Origin: Pseudomonas moraviensis
GTDB lineage: Bacteria; Pseudomonadota; Gammaproteobacteria; Pseudomonadales; Pseudomonadaceae
Assembly: GCF_900105805.1 (NCBI RefSeq)
Contig: NZ_LT629788.1
Coordinates: 4,572,501-4,636,500, forward strand
Reading direction: 5' to 3'
DNA length: 64,000 nt
The translations under genes were made by a program, and so were the position numbers. Positions 48,355-55,719 of this stretch are shown here, piece by piece. How positions within the stretch are numbered: position 1 is the stretch's first letter; each line of letters starts with the position of its first letter. Under the pieces are notes generated by a model. It saw nothing but the letters and a program-made list of their open reading frames with translations, made no database searches and was not told the origin of the DNA.

Positions 48355-49542
48355 TCAAGCATCCGGACGCGTCCCCAAGCCCATCGCCTGACGGGCGAAC
48401 CAGCGTTTCGCCGGCGGCAGCAGATCGAGCCCGAGCAGGCCGAGGTTGCGCCCCAGCGACACCAGCGGCTGGGTGCTGCCGAACAACCGCGTGACCTGAT
48501 CGGAGAAGCCCACGGTCAGGTCCTGATCGAGGCGCTGCCGCTCGCGGTAGGCCTGCAACGTGGCGAAGTCGCCCAGCGGCTTGTCACTGGCCAGCAGCGC
48601 AGTCGCCAGAGCGTCGGCGTCACGCAGCGACAGGTTGAAGCCCTGGCCGGCGATCGGATGCAGGCTGTGCGCGGCGTTACCGAGCACAGCCAGGCGCGAA
48701 CGCACCTGTTCTTCAGCCTCGATCAGTGACAGCGGATACAGATGCCGCGCGCCGACCTGTTTCAAGGTGCCGAGGCGGTAACCGAACACGCCTTGCAGCT
48801 CGCTGAGAAATTCGCGCTCGCTCAACTCGGTCAGGCGCTGCGCATCCATGCCCAGTCGGGTCCAGACCAGCGCGCAGCGGTTGTCCGGCAGCGGCAGCAG
48901 GGCCATTGGCCCTTCGTCGGTAAAGCGCTCGAAGGCCATGCCGTTGTGCGCTTCACTCGGGGTGATGTTGGCGATCAGCGCGCTCTGGTTGTACGGGCGC
49001 TTGCGCACGTTGATGCCCAACTGTTCGCGCAACCCGGAGCGGCCGCCATCGGCGAGCACCGCGAGGTCGCATTCCAGGGTGGTTTCATCGTTGAGGGTCA
49101 GGCGATAGCCATCGGCCAACGGCTCCATGCGCGTGACTTCCGCCGGGCAGCGCCAAGTGATCACGTCTTTGTCGAGGTGCTGCCACAGGCACTGGCCGAG
49201 CCAGGCATTTTCCACCACGTAACCGAGCGCGGGCACGCCCTCTTCCATCGCCGACAAACGCGCGGTGGAGAAACGGCCCCGGTCGGAGACGTGAATCTGT
49301 TTGATCGGCTCGGCGCGGCGGGAGATTTCCTGCCAGACGCCGAGGCGCTGGTAAATCTGCCGCGAGCCGAACGACAGCGCCGAAGAGCGTGCGTCGTAGC
49401 TCGGCTGCCAGCTGTCTCCGGGAGCGAACGGCTCGATCAGGACGATTTTCCAGCCTTGCGCCTTGGCTCCGGCCTGCAAGGCCAACGCCAGACTGGCGCC
49501 GACCAGACCGCCACCGATAATTGCAAGATTGACTCGACTCAT
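48355..49542 (-). CDS. ubiH: 2-octaprenyl-6-methoxyphenol hydroxylase UbiH
   Basis: FAD-dependent monooxygenase of 395 residues (C1 hydroxylation in ubiquinone biosynthesis). Nucleotide motif NLAIIGGGLVGASLALALQ, the DG motif VLADGGRSGLREQLG and GNAAHSLHPIAGQGFNLSLRD. Its start overlaps the pepP stop by 4 bases (ATGA), as in the classical pepP-ubiH(-ubiI) operon. The enzyme acts at the membrane in the Ubi complex. Confidence 0.93.
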   Translation of the reverse strand: MSRVNLAIIGGGLVGASLALALQAGAKAQGWKIVLIEPFAPGDSWQPSYDARSSALSFGSRQIYQRLGVWQEISRRAEPIKQIHVSDRGRFSTARLSAMEEGVPALGYVVENAWLGQCLWQHLDKDVITWRCPAEVTRMEPLADGYRLTLNDETTLECDLAVLADGGRSGLREQLGINVRKRPYNQSALIANITPSEAHNGMAFERFTDEGPMALLPLPDNRCALVWTRLGMDAQRLTELSEREFLSELQGVFGYRLGTLKQVGARHLYPLSLIEAEEQVRSRLAVLGNAAHSLHPIAGQGFNLSLRDADALATALLASDKPLGDFATLQAYRERQRLDQDLTVGFSDQVTRLFGSTQPLVSLGRNLGLLGLDLLPPAKRWFARQAMGLGTRPDA

Positions 49543-50873
49543 GCTGCGTGTGTCCTTGCCTGTGCCATCAGCGCTTCGATCTCGGCGACGGTTTTTGGCA
49601 CACCGCTGGTGAGAATTTCACAACCGGATCGCGTTACGACCACGTCGTCCTCGATGCGCACGCCAATGCCGCGCCATTTCTTCGGCACGCTCTGATTGTC
49701 CGGGGCGATGTAGATGCCCGGTTCCACGGTCAGCGCCATACCGACTTCCAGCACGCGCCATTCGCCGCCGACCTTGTATTCGCCGACATCATGCACATCC
49801 ATGCCCAGCCAGTGGCCGGCGCGGTGCATATAAAAAGCCTTGTAGGCTTCGCTGGCGATCAACTCGTCAACTTCGCCCTGCAACAAACCCAGCTTGACCA
49901 GACCTGTGGTGATCACCCGCACCGTGGCTTCGTGCGCTTGGTTCCAGTGCTTGTTCGGGGCGATCTCGGCGAATGCTGCTTCCTGGGAAGCCAGCACCAA
50001 TTCGTAGATCGCTTTCTGCTCGGGCGAAAACTTGCCGTTGACCGGCCAGGTGCGGGTGATGTCGCTGGCGTAGCAGTCGATCTCGCAACCGGCGTCGATC
50101 AACACCAGATCACCGTCCTTGAGCAGCGCGTCATTCTGCTGGTAATGCAGGATGCAGCTGTTGCGTCCGGCGGCGACGATCGAGCCGTAGGCCGGCATCT
50201 TCGCCCCGCCCTTGCGGAATTCGTAATCCAGTTCGGCTTCGAGGCTGTATTCATACAGTCCGGGACGGCTGGCCTGCATCGCGCGGATATGCGCCTGCGC
50301 GGAAATCCGCGCGGCTTCGCGCATCACCTTCACTTCTGCCGCCGATTTATACAGGCGCATGTCGTGCAGCAGATGATCCAGGGCAACGAATTCATTCGGC
50401 GGCTGCGCACCAAGGTGCGCCTTGGAGCGGATCACGTTGATCCACTCCATCAGGTGCCGATCGAATTCCGGGTTGCTGCCCATCGCCGAATAGACCCGGT
50501 CGCGGCCTTCGATCAGGCCCGGGAGGATGTCGTCGATGTCGGTAATCGGAAACGCATCATCGGCGCCGTATTCGCTGATCGCGCCTTCTTGCCCGGCGCG
50601 CAAGCCATCCCACAATTCGCGCTCGGCGTTGCGTTCACGGCAGAACAGGATGTACTCGCCATGCTCGCGCCCGGGCATCAGCACGATGACGGCTTGCGGC
50701 TCGGGAAAACCGCTGAGGTACTGGAAGTCGCTGTCCTGACGGTAGACGTGCTCGACGTCCCGGTTGCGAATAGCGACCGCGGCGGCGGGCAGGATCGCGA
50801 TGCTGTTGGGTTCCATCTGCGCCATCAGGGCCTTGCGGCGACGGCTGTATTCCGCTTTGGGGATATGGGTCAT
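49539..50873 (-). CDS. pepP: Xaa-Pro aminopeptidase PepP
   Basis: Cytosolic metalloaminopeptidase P of 444 residues (M24B), cleaving N-terminal residues before proline. The pita-bread C-terminal domain has metal ligands in VLIDAGCEIDCYASDITRTWPV (two Asp), HRAGHWLGMDVHD (His) and EPGIYIAPD (Glu), with a final Glu in GIGVRIEDDVVV. The N-terminal domain has IAILPAAAVAIRNRDVEHVY. ATG at 50873; the gene is 4 bases overlapping ubiH downstream and 27 bases downstream of ygfB. Confidence 0.95.
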   Translation of the reverse strand: MTHIPKAEYSRRRKALMAQMEPNSIAILPAAAVAIRNRDVEHVYRQDSDFQYLSGFPEPQAVIVLMPGREHGEYILFCRERNAERELWDGLRAGQEGAISEYGADDAFPITDIDDILPGLIEGRDRVYSAMGSNPEFDRHLMEWINVIRSKAHLGAQPPNEFVALDHLLHDMRLYKSAAEVKVMREAARISAQAHIRAMQASRPGLYEYSLEAELDYEFRKGGAKMPAYGSIVAAGRNSCILHYQQNDALLKDGDLVLIDAGCEIDCYASDITRTWPVNGKFSPEQKAIYELVLASQEAAFAEIAPNKHWNQAHEATVRVITTGLVKLGLLQGEVDELIASEAYKAFYMHRAGHWLGMDVHDVGEYKVGGEWRVLEVGMALTVEPGIYIAPDNQSVPKKWRGIGVRIEDDVVVTRSGCEILTSGVPKTVAEIEALMAQARTHAA

Positions 50874-50900
50874 GGGCAGATGGCTTTCCCTGGCACGCGA

Positions 50901-51461
50901 TTAATGCAGCGACGGCTTGGCGGCTGGCGGCACGTCGGCTTTCTTGGTCTCCGAGAACAGCAGCAGCGGCGCGACGCGCAGGTACTCCATGACTTCCATG
51001 TAGTCGGTTTCGCCGTCTTCGGATTCTTCCAGCGCATCCTGGACCTGGGAAATCGCCGCCAGATCCTGCAGCACTTCGTTGGCTTCCGTGCTGAGCATGC
51101 TGCTGTCGCGGCAGTTCAGGCCGAAACCGCTGAGGAAGCCCTGGCACCATTCGCCCAGAGCAGCGGCGCGGTCGGCCAGCGGTGCATCGTCGGTCGGCAG
51201 CAGCAGAACGACGGTGACATCGTCGCCGGTCAGCTCGCCCTTGACCATCTCCTGCAGGCCGATCAGGGCGTTGCGGACGTTGTCCTGGATATCGCCTTCG
51301 AGCAGTTCGGCGGCGTCGATCAGCCAGCCTTCATGATCGAAGCCGGCCCCGGCGCAACTGCGCCCGAGCAGCACGCCGTGCAGTTCGGCAGGCGAGACGT
51401 TGTGGCCGCTGGCAGTCAGCAGGGTGGCAAAGGCTTGGTACGGGGAATTCGCAATGGTCAT
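50901..51461 (-). CDS. YecA/YgfB family protein (UPF0149)
   Basis: Cytosolic helical protein of 186 residues in the UPF0149 family. N-terminal pattern YQAFATLLTASGHNVSPAELHG and LLGRSCAGAG, with WCQGFLSGFGLN near the middle and an acidic C-terminal tail. Relatives (YgfB) affect gene expression and antibiotic tolerance in P. aeruginosa. It leads the leftward operon with pepP-ubiH-ubiI and is divergent from the zapA unit. Confidence 0.9.
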   Translation of the reverse strand: MTIANSPYQAFATLLTASGHNVSPAELHGVLLGRSCAGAGFDHEGWLIDAAELLEGDIQDNVRNALIGLQEMVKGELTGDDVTVVLLLPTDDAPLADRAAALGEWCQGFLSGFGLNCRDSSMLSTEANEVLQDLAAISQVQDALEESEDGETDYMEVMEYLRVAPLLLFSETKKADVPPAAKPSLH

Positions 51462-51585
51462 GGGCAGCTAGGCGCCAGACGGCGCTATGTCTAGAATGAA
51501 GGCCTTGTATCCTACATCGACAGCCCCGCCAAGACCATTAAAGGCTGTCCGCCAGTCACCCCCATCAGACGAACACGTGGACCCA

Positions 51586-51795
51586 ATGGAAGACACCGAC
51601 CTGCAAGCGCTGATGGCCAGACTCGAACTGCTGATTGGCCGAGTCGAGCAACTTAAGAGTCAAAACGCACTCTTACTAGCTCAGGAAAAAACCTGGCGCG
51701 AGGAACGCGCTCACCTCATTGAAAAAAACGAAATCGCCCGGCGTAAGGTCGAATCGATGATTTCGCGCCTCAAGGCCCTGGAGCAAGACTCATGA
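51586..51795 (+). CDS. TIGR02449-like small coiled-coil protein
   Basis: Small protein of 69 residues: EDTDLQALMARLELLIGRVE, then QLKSQNALLLAQEKTWREER and AHLIEKNEIARRKVESM. Heptad pattern and charged residues indicate a long coiled coil, reminiscent of ZapB-like or TIGR02449 proteins. In this locus it precedes zapA, so a division role is plausible. ATG at 51586 is the family-like start; upstream in-frame ATGs are not supported. It overlaps zapA by 4 bases (ATGA). Confidence 0.85.
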   Translation: MEDTDLQALMARLELLIGRVEQLKSQNALLLAQEKTWREERAHLIEKNEIARRKVESMISRLKALEQDS

Positions 51796-52109
51796 GTTCA
51801 AGCAATAGCGTTACCGTGCAGATCCTCGACAAAGAGTATTCGATCATCTGCCCGCCGGAAGAACGCAGCAATCTGGTCAGTGCCGCCCGCTACCTGGACG
51901 GCAAGATGCGCGAGATCCGCAGCAGCGGCAAAGTCATCGGTGCCGACCGCATTGCCGTGATGGCCGCGCTGAACATCACCCACGACCTGTTGCACAAAGA
52001 AGAGCGCCCGGATATCCAGGCCAGCGGTTCGACCCGCGAACAGGTGCGCGACTTGCTCGATCGTGTCGATCTGGTCCTGGCCGACGATCAGAGTACCGCC
52101 AAGGGCTGA
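51792..52109 (+). CDS. zapA: Cell division protein ZapA
   Basis: Cytosolic protein of 105 residues that bundles FtsZ filaments. N-terminal VTVQILDKEYSIICPPEERS and the alpha-helical region LVSAARYLDGKMREIRSSGK are the ZapA signature, and RIAVMAALNITHDLLH precedes the C-terminal coiled coil. Start overlaps the preceding gene. It is followed by the 6S RNA gene, the conserved zapA-ssrS-ygfA order. Confidence 0.95.
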   Translation: MSSSNSVTVQILDKEYSIICPPEERSNLVSAARYLDGKMREIRSSGKVIGADRIAVMAALNITHDLLHKEERPDIQASGSTREQVRDLLDRVDLVLADDQSTAKG

Positions 52110-52128
52110 TTCGACTGGCAGCTTCAGG

Positions 52129-52134
52129 TATACT
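52129..52134 (+). promoter_or_regulatory. -10 box of the 6S RNA promoter
   Basis: TATACT about 7 bases before the inferred 6S RNA 5' end. No strong -35 box is seen at the canonical distance. Confidence 0.55.
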
Positions 52135-52140
52135 CGCCCC

Positions 52141-52318
52141 ACTCCCTGGGGTGCTTGCCAGTTGACGATGTCCCGGAGCCGATTCGCACTACCCTGGAAG
52201 TTGCACGTTGGGCTGGTGTGCATGTCCGCTAGACGGAAAGCCTTAAAGTCTACTGCTTCTTCCACCTTGAACTTTCGGGTTCAAGGGCTGAGTTGACAGC
52301 GGTTCATCCGGGGAGCCT
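52141..52318 (+). ncRNA. ssrS: 6S RNA
   Basis: Located between zapA and the 5-formyl-THF cyclo-ligase gene, the conserved position. The 5' strand ACTCCCTGGGGTG pairs with 3' TCATCCGGGGAGC to close a long imperfect rod. Inner pieces conserved in pseudomonads are visible (GTGCATGTCCGCT, GACGGAAAGCCTTAA, CTTGAACTTTCGGGTTCAAG hairpin). It would mimic an open promoter and bind sigma70-RNA polymerase. Ends are estimated to within several bases. Confidence 0.9.
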
Positions 52319-52324
52319 GATTCG

Positions 52325-52360
52325 AATCCGATGTCGGTACATGCCGACATCGGATTTTTT
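52325..52360 (+). terminator. Intrinsic terminator after 6S RNA
   Basis: Stem AATCCGATGTCGG / CCGACATCGGATT, six-base loop, followed by T residues. Confidence 0.9.
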
Positions 52361-52398
52361 ATGCGTACGTTTTTGCATCCACCTGCCGAAGCCGAACC

Positions 52399-53004
52399 AT
52401 GACCGAACCCGCCCTGCTGCCCCGCCCGCAACTCCGCCGCCTGCTGCGCAAGGCGCGCCGCGCACTGACGCCGGGCGAGCAACGTCAGGCTGCCAAGGGT
52501 CTGTTCCGGCAATTGGCCCAAGACCCGCATTTTCGCCGGGCGAAACATATCTCTCTGTATTTGCCCACCGACGGTGAAATCGATCCGCGCCTGTTGCTGC
52601 GTGAAGCCCAGCGTCGCGGCAAGGCAACTTATCTGCCGGTACTCAGCGCCTGGCCACGAACGAAGATGGTTTTCCAGCGTATTCGTCCCGGCGAAAAGCT
52701 CACTCCCAATCGTTTCCGCATCCTTGAGCCCCGGGCCAATCTGGCTCGACAACGCAAGGTCTGGGCGCTGGATCTGGTGCTGTTGCCGCTGGTGGGGTTT
52801 GACGATGTCGGCGGGCGACTGGGCATGGGCGGCGGATTTTATGATCGCAGCCTCGCCTATCTGGCCCGGCGCAAGAACTGGCGCAAGCCGACGCTGCTGG
52901 GCCTGGCCCATGAATGTCAGAAGGTCGAGCGTTTGGCGCAGGCGAGCTGGGATGTCCCGTTACAAGGCACGGTCACCGACAAGGCATGGTATTTCGCAGA
53001 GTAG
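52399..53004 (+). CDS. 5-formyltetrahydrofolate cyclo-ligase
   Basis: Cytosolic enzyme of 201 residues converting 5-formyl-THF and ATP to 5,10-methenyl-THF (YgfA/Fau family). Motifs: LRRLLRKARRALTPGEQRQA at the N-terminus, FRRAKHISLYLPTDGEIDPR and the phosphate-binding GFDDVGGRLGMGGGFYDRSLAY. Conserved partner of zapA and 6S RNA; the ligase mRNA may be derived from the same transcript as 6S RNA. In other bacteria the gene is linked with persister formation. Confidence 0.93.
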   Translation: MTEPALLPRPQLRRLLRKARRALTPGEQRQAAKGLFRQLAQDPHFRRAKHISLYLPTDGEIDPRLLLREAQRRGKATYLPVLSAWPRTKMVFQRIRPGEKLTPNRFRILEPRANLARQRKVWALDLVLLPLVGFDDVGGRLGMGGGFYDRSLAYLARRKNWRKPTLLGLAHECQKVERLAQASWDVPLQGTVTDKAWYFAE

Positions 53005-53039
53005 ACGCCGCACAGAACAGCGGCGTCGAAGAGACAGGT

Positions 53040-53195
53040 TCAGCGTTTGAAAGCGGTCGACTGTTGCACCTGTTGCGCCACTTCAATCGGCGCGTCGGCC
53101 TTGTTGGCCCACAGGCTCTGCGCGTAACCGGTGGTTACCACGCCCAGGCCAAACAAAATTACCAAAGTCCATAGCAAATCCGGTTTGCGTTTCAT
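53040..53195 (-). CDS. 51-residue putative membrane protein
   Basis: Short gene with a start MKRKPDLLWTLVILFGLGVV and one transmembrane helix, then GYAQSLWANKADAPIEVAQQ and a Gln-rich C-terminus ending in TAFKR. GAGGGGG upstream of the ATG is a strong ribosome-binding site, which supports expression. No known family; the layout (basic N-terminus, helix, small periplasmic tail) suggests a single-pass inner-membrane peptide. It lies leftward between ygfA and the EVE gene. Confidence 0.7.
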   Translation of the reverse strand: MKRKPDLLWTLVILFGLGVVTTGYAQSLWANKADAPIEVAQQVQQSTAFKR

Positions 53196-53392
53196 CGATT
53201 GCCCCCCTCAAGGCACATCATCACGATGACAGCAGCGGTTTCCGTTCGTAGGCCGTGCAGCAGCGTCAAGCTTTAAAGGCCGGCATTTTGCGGCAACGTG
53301 AACCTGTGCGCAAACGCTGACGTCAACCGACTGTCGGTTTGTCATAAAATTGCCCGCCAACCTGCCCAATGACCGCTTCAGGAGCAAATGAC

Positions 53393-53842
53393 ATGGCCTA
53401 CTGGCTGATGAAATCGGAGCCCGACGAACTCTCGATCAAGGGTCTGGAAAAGCTCGGCAAGGCGCGCTGGGACGGCGTTCGCAATTATCAGGCGCGCAAT
53501 TTCCTGCGGGCGATGGCGGTGGGTGACGAGTTCTTTTTCTATCATTCCAGCTGTCCGGAGCCGGGGATTGCCGGAATCGGCAAGATAATCGAAGCGGCGT
53601 ACCCCGATCCGACGGCACTTGAGCCCGACAGTCACTACTTCGATCCGAAAGCTACGCCGGAGAAAAACGCCTGGAGCGCGATCGATGTTGAGCATGTCGA
53701 AACGTTTGCGCGGGTGTTGAAGCTGGATTATCTGAAGCAGCAGACGGCGCTGACCGAGATGCCGTTGGTGCAGAAGGGCTCGCGGCTGTCGGTGATGCCG
53801 GTGACGGCGGAGCAATGGGCGGCGGTAATTGCGTTGCGTTAA
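53393..53842 (+). CDS. EVE-domain protein
   Basis: Cytosolic protein of 149 residues consisting of an EVE (PUA-like) domain: MAYWLMKSEPDELSIKGLEK, RWDGVRNYQARNFLRAM, FFYHSSCPEPGIAGIGKI and WSAIDVEHVETF. EVE domains bind modified nucleobases, and similar stand-alone proteins are widespread. ATG at 53393 preceded by AGGAGC. It ends just before a REPIN interrupted by an IS element. Confidence 0.93.
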   Translation: MAYWLMKSEPDELSIKGLEKLGKARWDGVRNYQARNFLRAMAVGDEFFFYHSSCPEPGIAGIGKIIEAAYPDPTALEPDSHYFDPKATPEKNAWSAIDVEHVETFARVLKLDYLKQQTALTEMPLVQKGSRLSVMPVTAEQWAAVIALR

Positions 53843-53965
53843 CGCGCAAAAAGATCGCAGCCTTCGGCAGCTCCTACAGGGAAACGTATTCCAGGGTAGG
53901 AGCTGCCGTGTTGTGGTCGAACTTTTTTAGACCATGATGTAGGAGCCTCGATTTAAGGAAGCGTC

Positions 53966-54262
53966 ATGGGATATCGGGTCGTTACGCCTGAAGAAAAAGC
54001 AGAAGCTATTCGGTTAGTGGTGGAGATGCATTACTCCGTCCCTAAGGCCTGTGAAGCCACTGGTGTGGGCCTCACAGCTTTGCGTCGCTGGGTTGCTCGC
54101 TGGCGTCGGCAGCAGAACGAAGTTACTCAGTTGCCACGATTACAGGATCAGGAGCTGATCGAGTCGCTGCAGGCGAAACTGGCGCTGCTTGAGGCCGAGA
54201 ACCAAGTGCTAAAAAAGCAATTGCCCTCTCATCTAAAGGTTCTGTTCGGTCGAACCAAATGA
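53966..54262 (+). CDS. IS3-family OrfA (transposase N-terminal part)
   Basis: Protein of 98 residues with a helix-turn-helix (EEKAEAIRLVVEMHYSVPKA, then CEATGVGLTALRRWVARWR) and a leucine-zipper-like coiled coil (LIESLQAKLALLEAENQVL). The slippery heptamer A_AAA_AAG (54211-54217) is in the orfA frame. A -1 shift there enters orfB without a stop, giving an OrfAB fusion. AAGGA precedes the ATG. Confidence 0.9.
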   Translation: MGYRVVTPEEKAEAIRLVVEMHYSVPKACEATGVGLTALRRWVARWRRQQNEVTQLPRLQDQELIESLQAKLALLEAENQVLKKQLPSHLKVLFGRTK

Positions 54263-55092
54263 TTGATGGCGTAAGAGGTGCTATGTCAGTTCGGCGCGTA
54301 TGCTCCGTGCTTGGCATCGCCCGTAGTAGCTATTACATAAACCGCAAAACCAAGCGTTTTAAGCCGGGCCTGCGGTGGCTAAGGCGCAGACTTCGTGCGT
54401 TGCATAAAGAACATCGAGAGGCCCTGGGTACTCGAGGGCTCTGCAAAGCGTTGAGAAAGAAAGGGATCTTTATCGGTCGCTATCGAATGCGCTCGCTGAT
54501 CAAAACTTTCGGTCTGCACCGACGCAGACCACGGTATGCCCACTATCGTCGTACTACAAAACCGGCAGTCGTTGCTCCGAACATACTTGATCGTCGCTTC
54601 AATCCGACTCAGCCAGATACGCTTTGGGCAGGCGATATAACCTACATCAGAGTTGGGAATAGCTGGCTTTATCTGGCAGTGGTGATGGATCTTTTTTCAC
54701 GCAGGATTGTTGGCTGGGCGTGCTCCCGAACTGCCGATGCTGCGCTGGCTGCTAAAGCATTGAAGTTGGCAGTGTCACTACGCCGACCAATGCCTGAACT
54801 GCTATTTCACTCAGACCAGGGCTGTCAGTACACAGCTGATCGATTTGTCGCCTGTTTGGCAGACAACCGGATCGTTCAAAGCATGAGCCGTCGAGGTAAT
54901 TGTTGGGATAATGCAGTGGTTGAGCGCTATTTCAGGACGCTGAAGCACGATTGGATGCCGGAAAACGGTTATCAAACCCACATCGAAGCGGAGAAGGATG
55001 TGATGGACTTCATCTCACATTACAACCATCGCCGTTGCCACTCTGCTTCGAACCACTTGCCGCCTGCGCTGTTTGAGCGACAGGCGGCCTAA
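54259..55092 (+). CDS. IS3-family OrfB transposase (DDE catalytic part)
   Basis: Protein of 277 residues with the retroviral-integrase-like DDE core: first Asp in LWAGDITYIRVG, second Asp in LLFHSDQGCQYTA, and Glu in NAVVERYFRTLKHDWM. N-terminal HTH_21-like region (SVRRVCSVLGIARSSYY, then YRMRSLIKTFGLHRRRPRY). Complete and undisrupted, so it may be active. It is made mainly as OrfAB through -1 frameshifting. Confidence 0.93.
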   Translation: MIDGVRGAMSVRRVCSVLGIARSSYYINRKTKRFKPGLRWLRRRLRALHKEHREALGTRGLCKALRKKGIFIGRYRMRSLIKTFGLHRRRPRYAHYRRTTKPAVVAPNILDRRFNPTQPDTLWAGDITYIRVGNSWLYLAVVMDLFSRRIVGWACSRTADAALAAKALKLAVSLRRPMPELLFHSDQGCQYTADRFVACLADNRIVQSMSRRGNCWDNAVVERYFRTLKHDWMPENGYQTHIEAEKDVMDFISHYNHRRCHSASNHLPPALFERQAA

Positions 55093-55161
55093 TGCTCCTA
55101 CGGATTGGTTTAAAAAGACTGAACCACTACACCGAAGGCTGCGATCTTTTGATTTTATGTC

Positions 55162-55569
55162 TTACTGGATGATCAGGTTGTTGAACAACAGATCCTCAAC
55201 CACTGGCTTGCCGGTCTCGTCATTCATGACCTGCTGGGTCTGCTTCAACGCTTCCTGACGCAGCTTTTCCTTGCCCTCGATGCTGCCCATCGCCTCGGTG
55301 GTCTGCTGAGTGAACAGCGCCACCAGTTGATTGCGGATCAGCGGCTCGTTGGCCTTGACCAGTTTGGTCGCCTCTTCGCCAGTGACGCGCAGGGCCACGT
55401 CGGCCTTGTAGACCTTGAGCTTGGCGGTGCCATCGAGGCCGTAATTGCCGACGAACGGCGGGCTCAGGGTGATGTAATTGACCTTCGGCGCCTCGCCTTC
55501 TTTGGCTTCTTCGGCCAGTGCTGCCACAGGCAGAGACAGGGCCAGCAACAACATGATCCACGCTTTCAC
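55162..55569 (-). CDS. FliL-like protein outside a flagellar operon
   Basis: Secreted or membrane-associated protein of 135 residues: N-terminal hydrophobic stretch (AWIMLLLALSLPVAALA) then YITLSPPFVGNYGLDGTAKL and LKVYKADVALRVTGEEATKL, the FliL-type pattern, with VKANEPLIRNQLVALFTQQT near the end. Real FliL lies in flagellar operons; this copy is isolated and has a cleavable-looking leader. I choose the GTG at 55569 because AAGGAGC sits at proper spacing; an ATG at 55554 is an alternative. Its stop lies just past the REPIN/IS. Confidence 0.8.
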   Translation of the reverse strand: MKAWIMLLLALSLPVAALAEEAKEGEAPKVNYITLSPPFVGNYGLDGTAKLKVYKADVALRVTGEEATKLVKANEPLIRNQLVALFTQQTTEAMGSIEGKEKLRQEALKQTQQVMNDETGKPVVEDLLFNNLIIQ

Positions 55570-55719
55570 AATTCGCTCCTTATCCGGTTTGCGGCCTAGC
55601 ATAACGACCCGCCGCGCAAGCACAAGCTTATGGCTGACTATCAGGGTCGGGCATGCTCGTTGACCCGTTGATTCACACACCTACACTTATCGGCCATCAC
55701 TCCCAAAGGAATAGCCCTG

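Larger units (their letters stand above)
53909..55131 (+). mobile_element. IS3-family insertion sequence (1223 bp)
   Basis: Imperfect terminal inverted repeats TGTTGTGGTCGAACTTTTTT (left) and TGTAGTGGTTCAGTCTTTTT (right, inverted), two overlapping reading frames orfA and orfB with an A_AAA_AAG slippery site, and a 3-bp CCG target duplication. It is intact and inserted in a REPIN. The transposase DDE layout and the SRRGNCWDN motif suggest the IS51-like part of the IS3 family; exact naming needs a database. The AT-richer ends and codon use differ mildly from the neighbouring chromosome. Confidence 0.93.
53848..55150. repeat. REPIN of the GATCGCAGCCTTCGGCAGCTCCTAC type, copy 2, split by an IS
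   Basis: Left part aaaagatcgcagccttcggcagctcctac ... gtaggagctgccg (53848-53908, cited in part) and right part ccgaaggctgcgatctttt (55132-55150). Together they would form the same inverted element as 4866-4941; the IS (53909-55131) interrupts the second arm. CCG is repeated on both sides as a target duplication. Confidence 0.9.
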
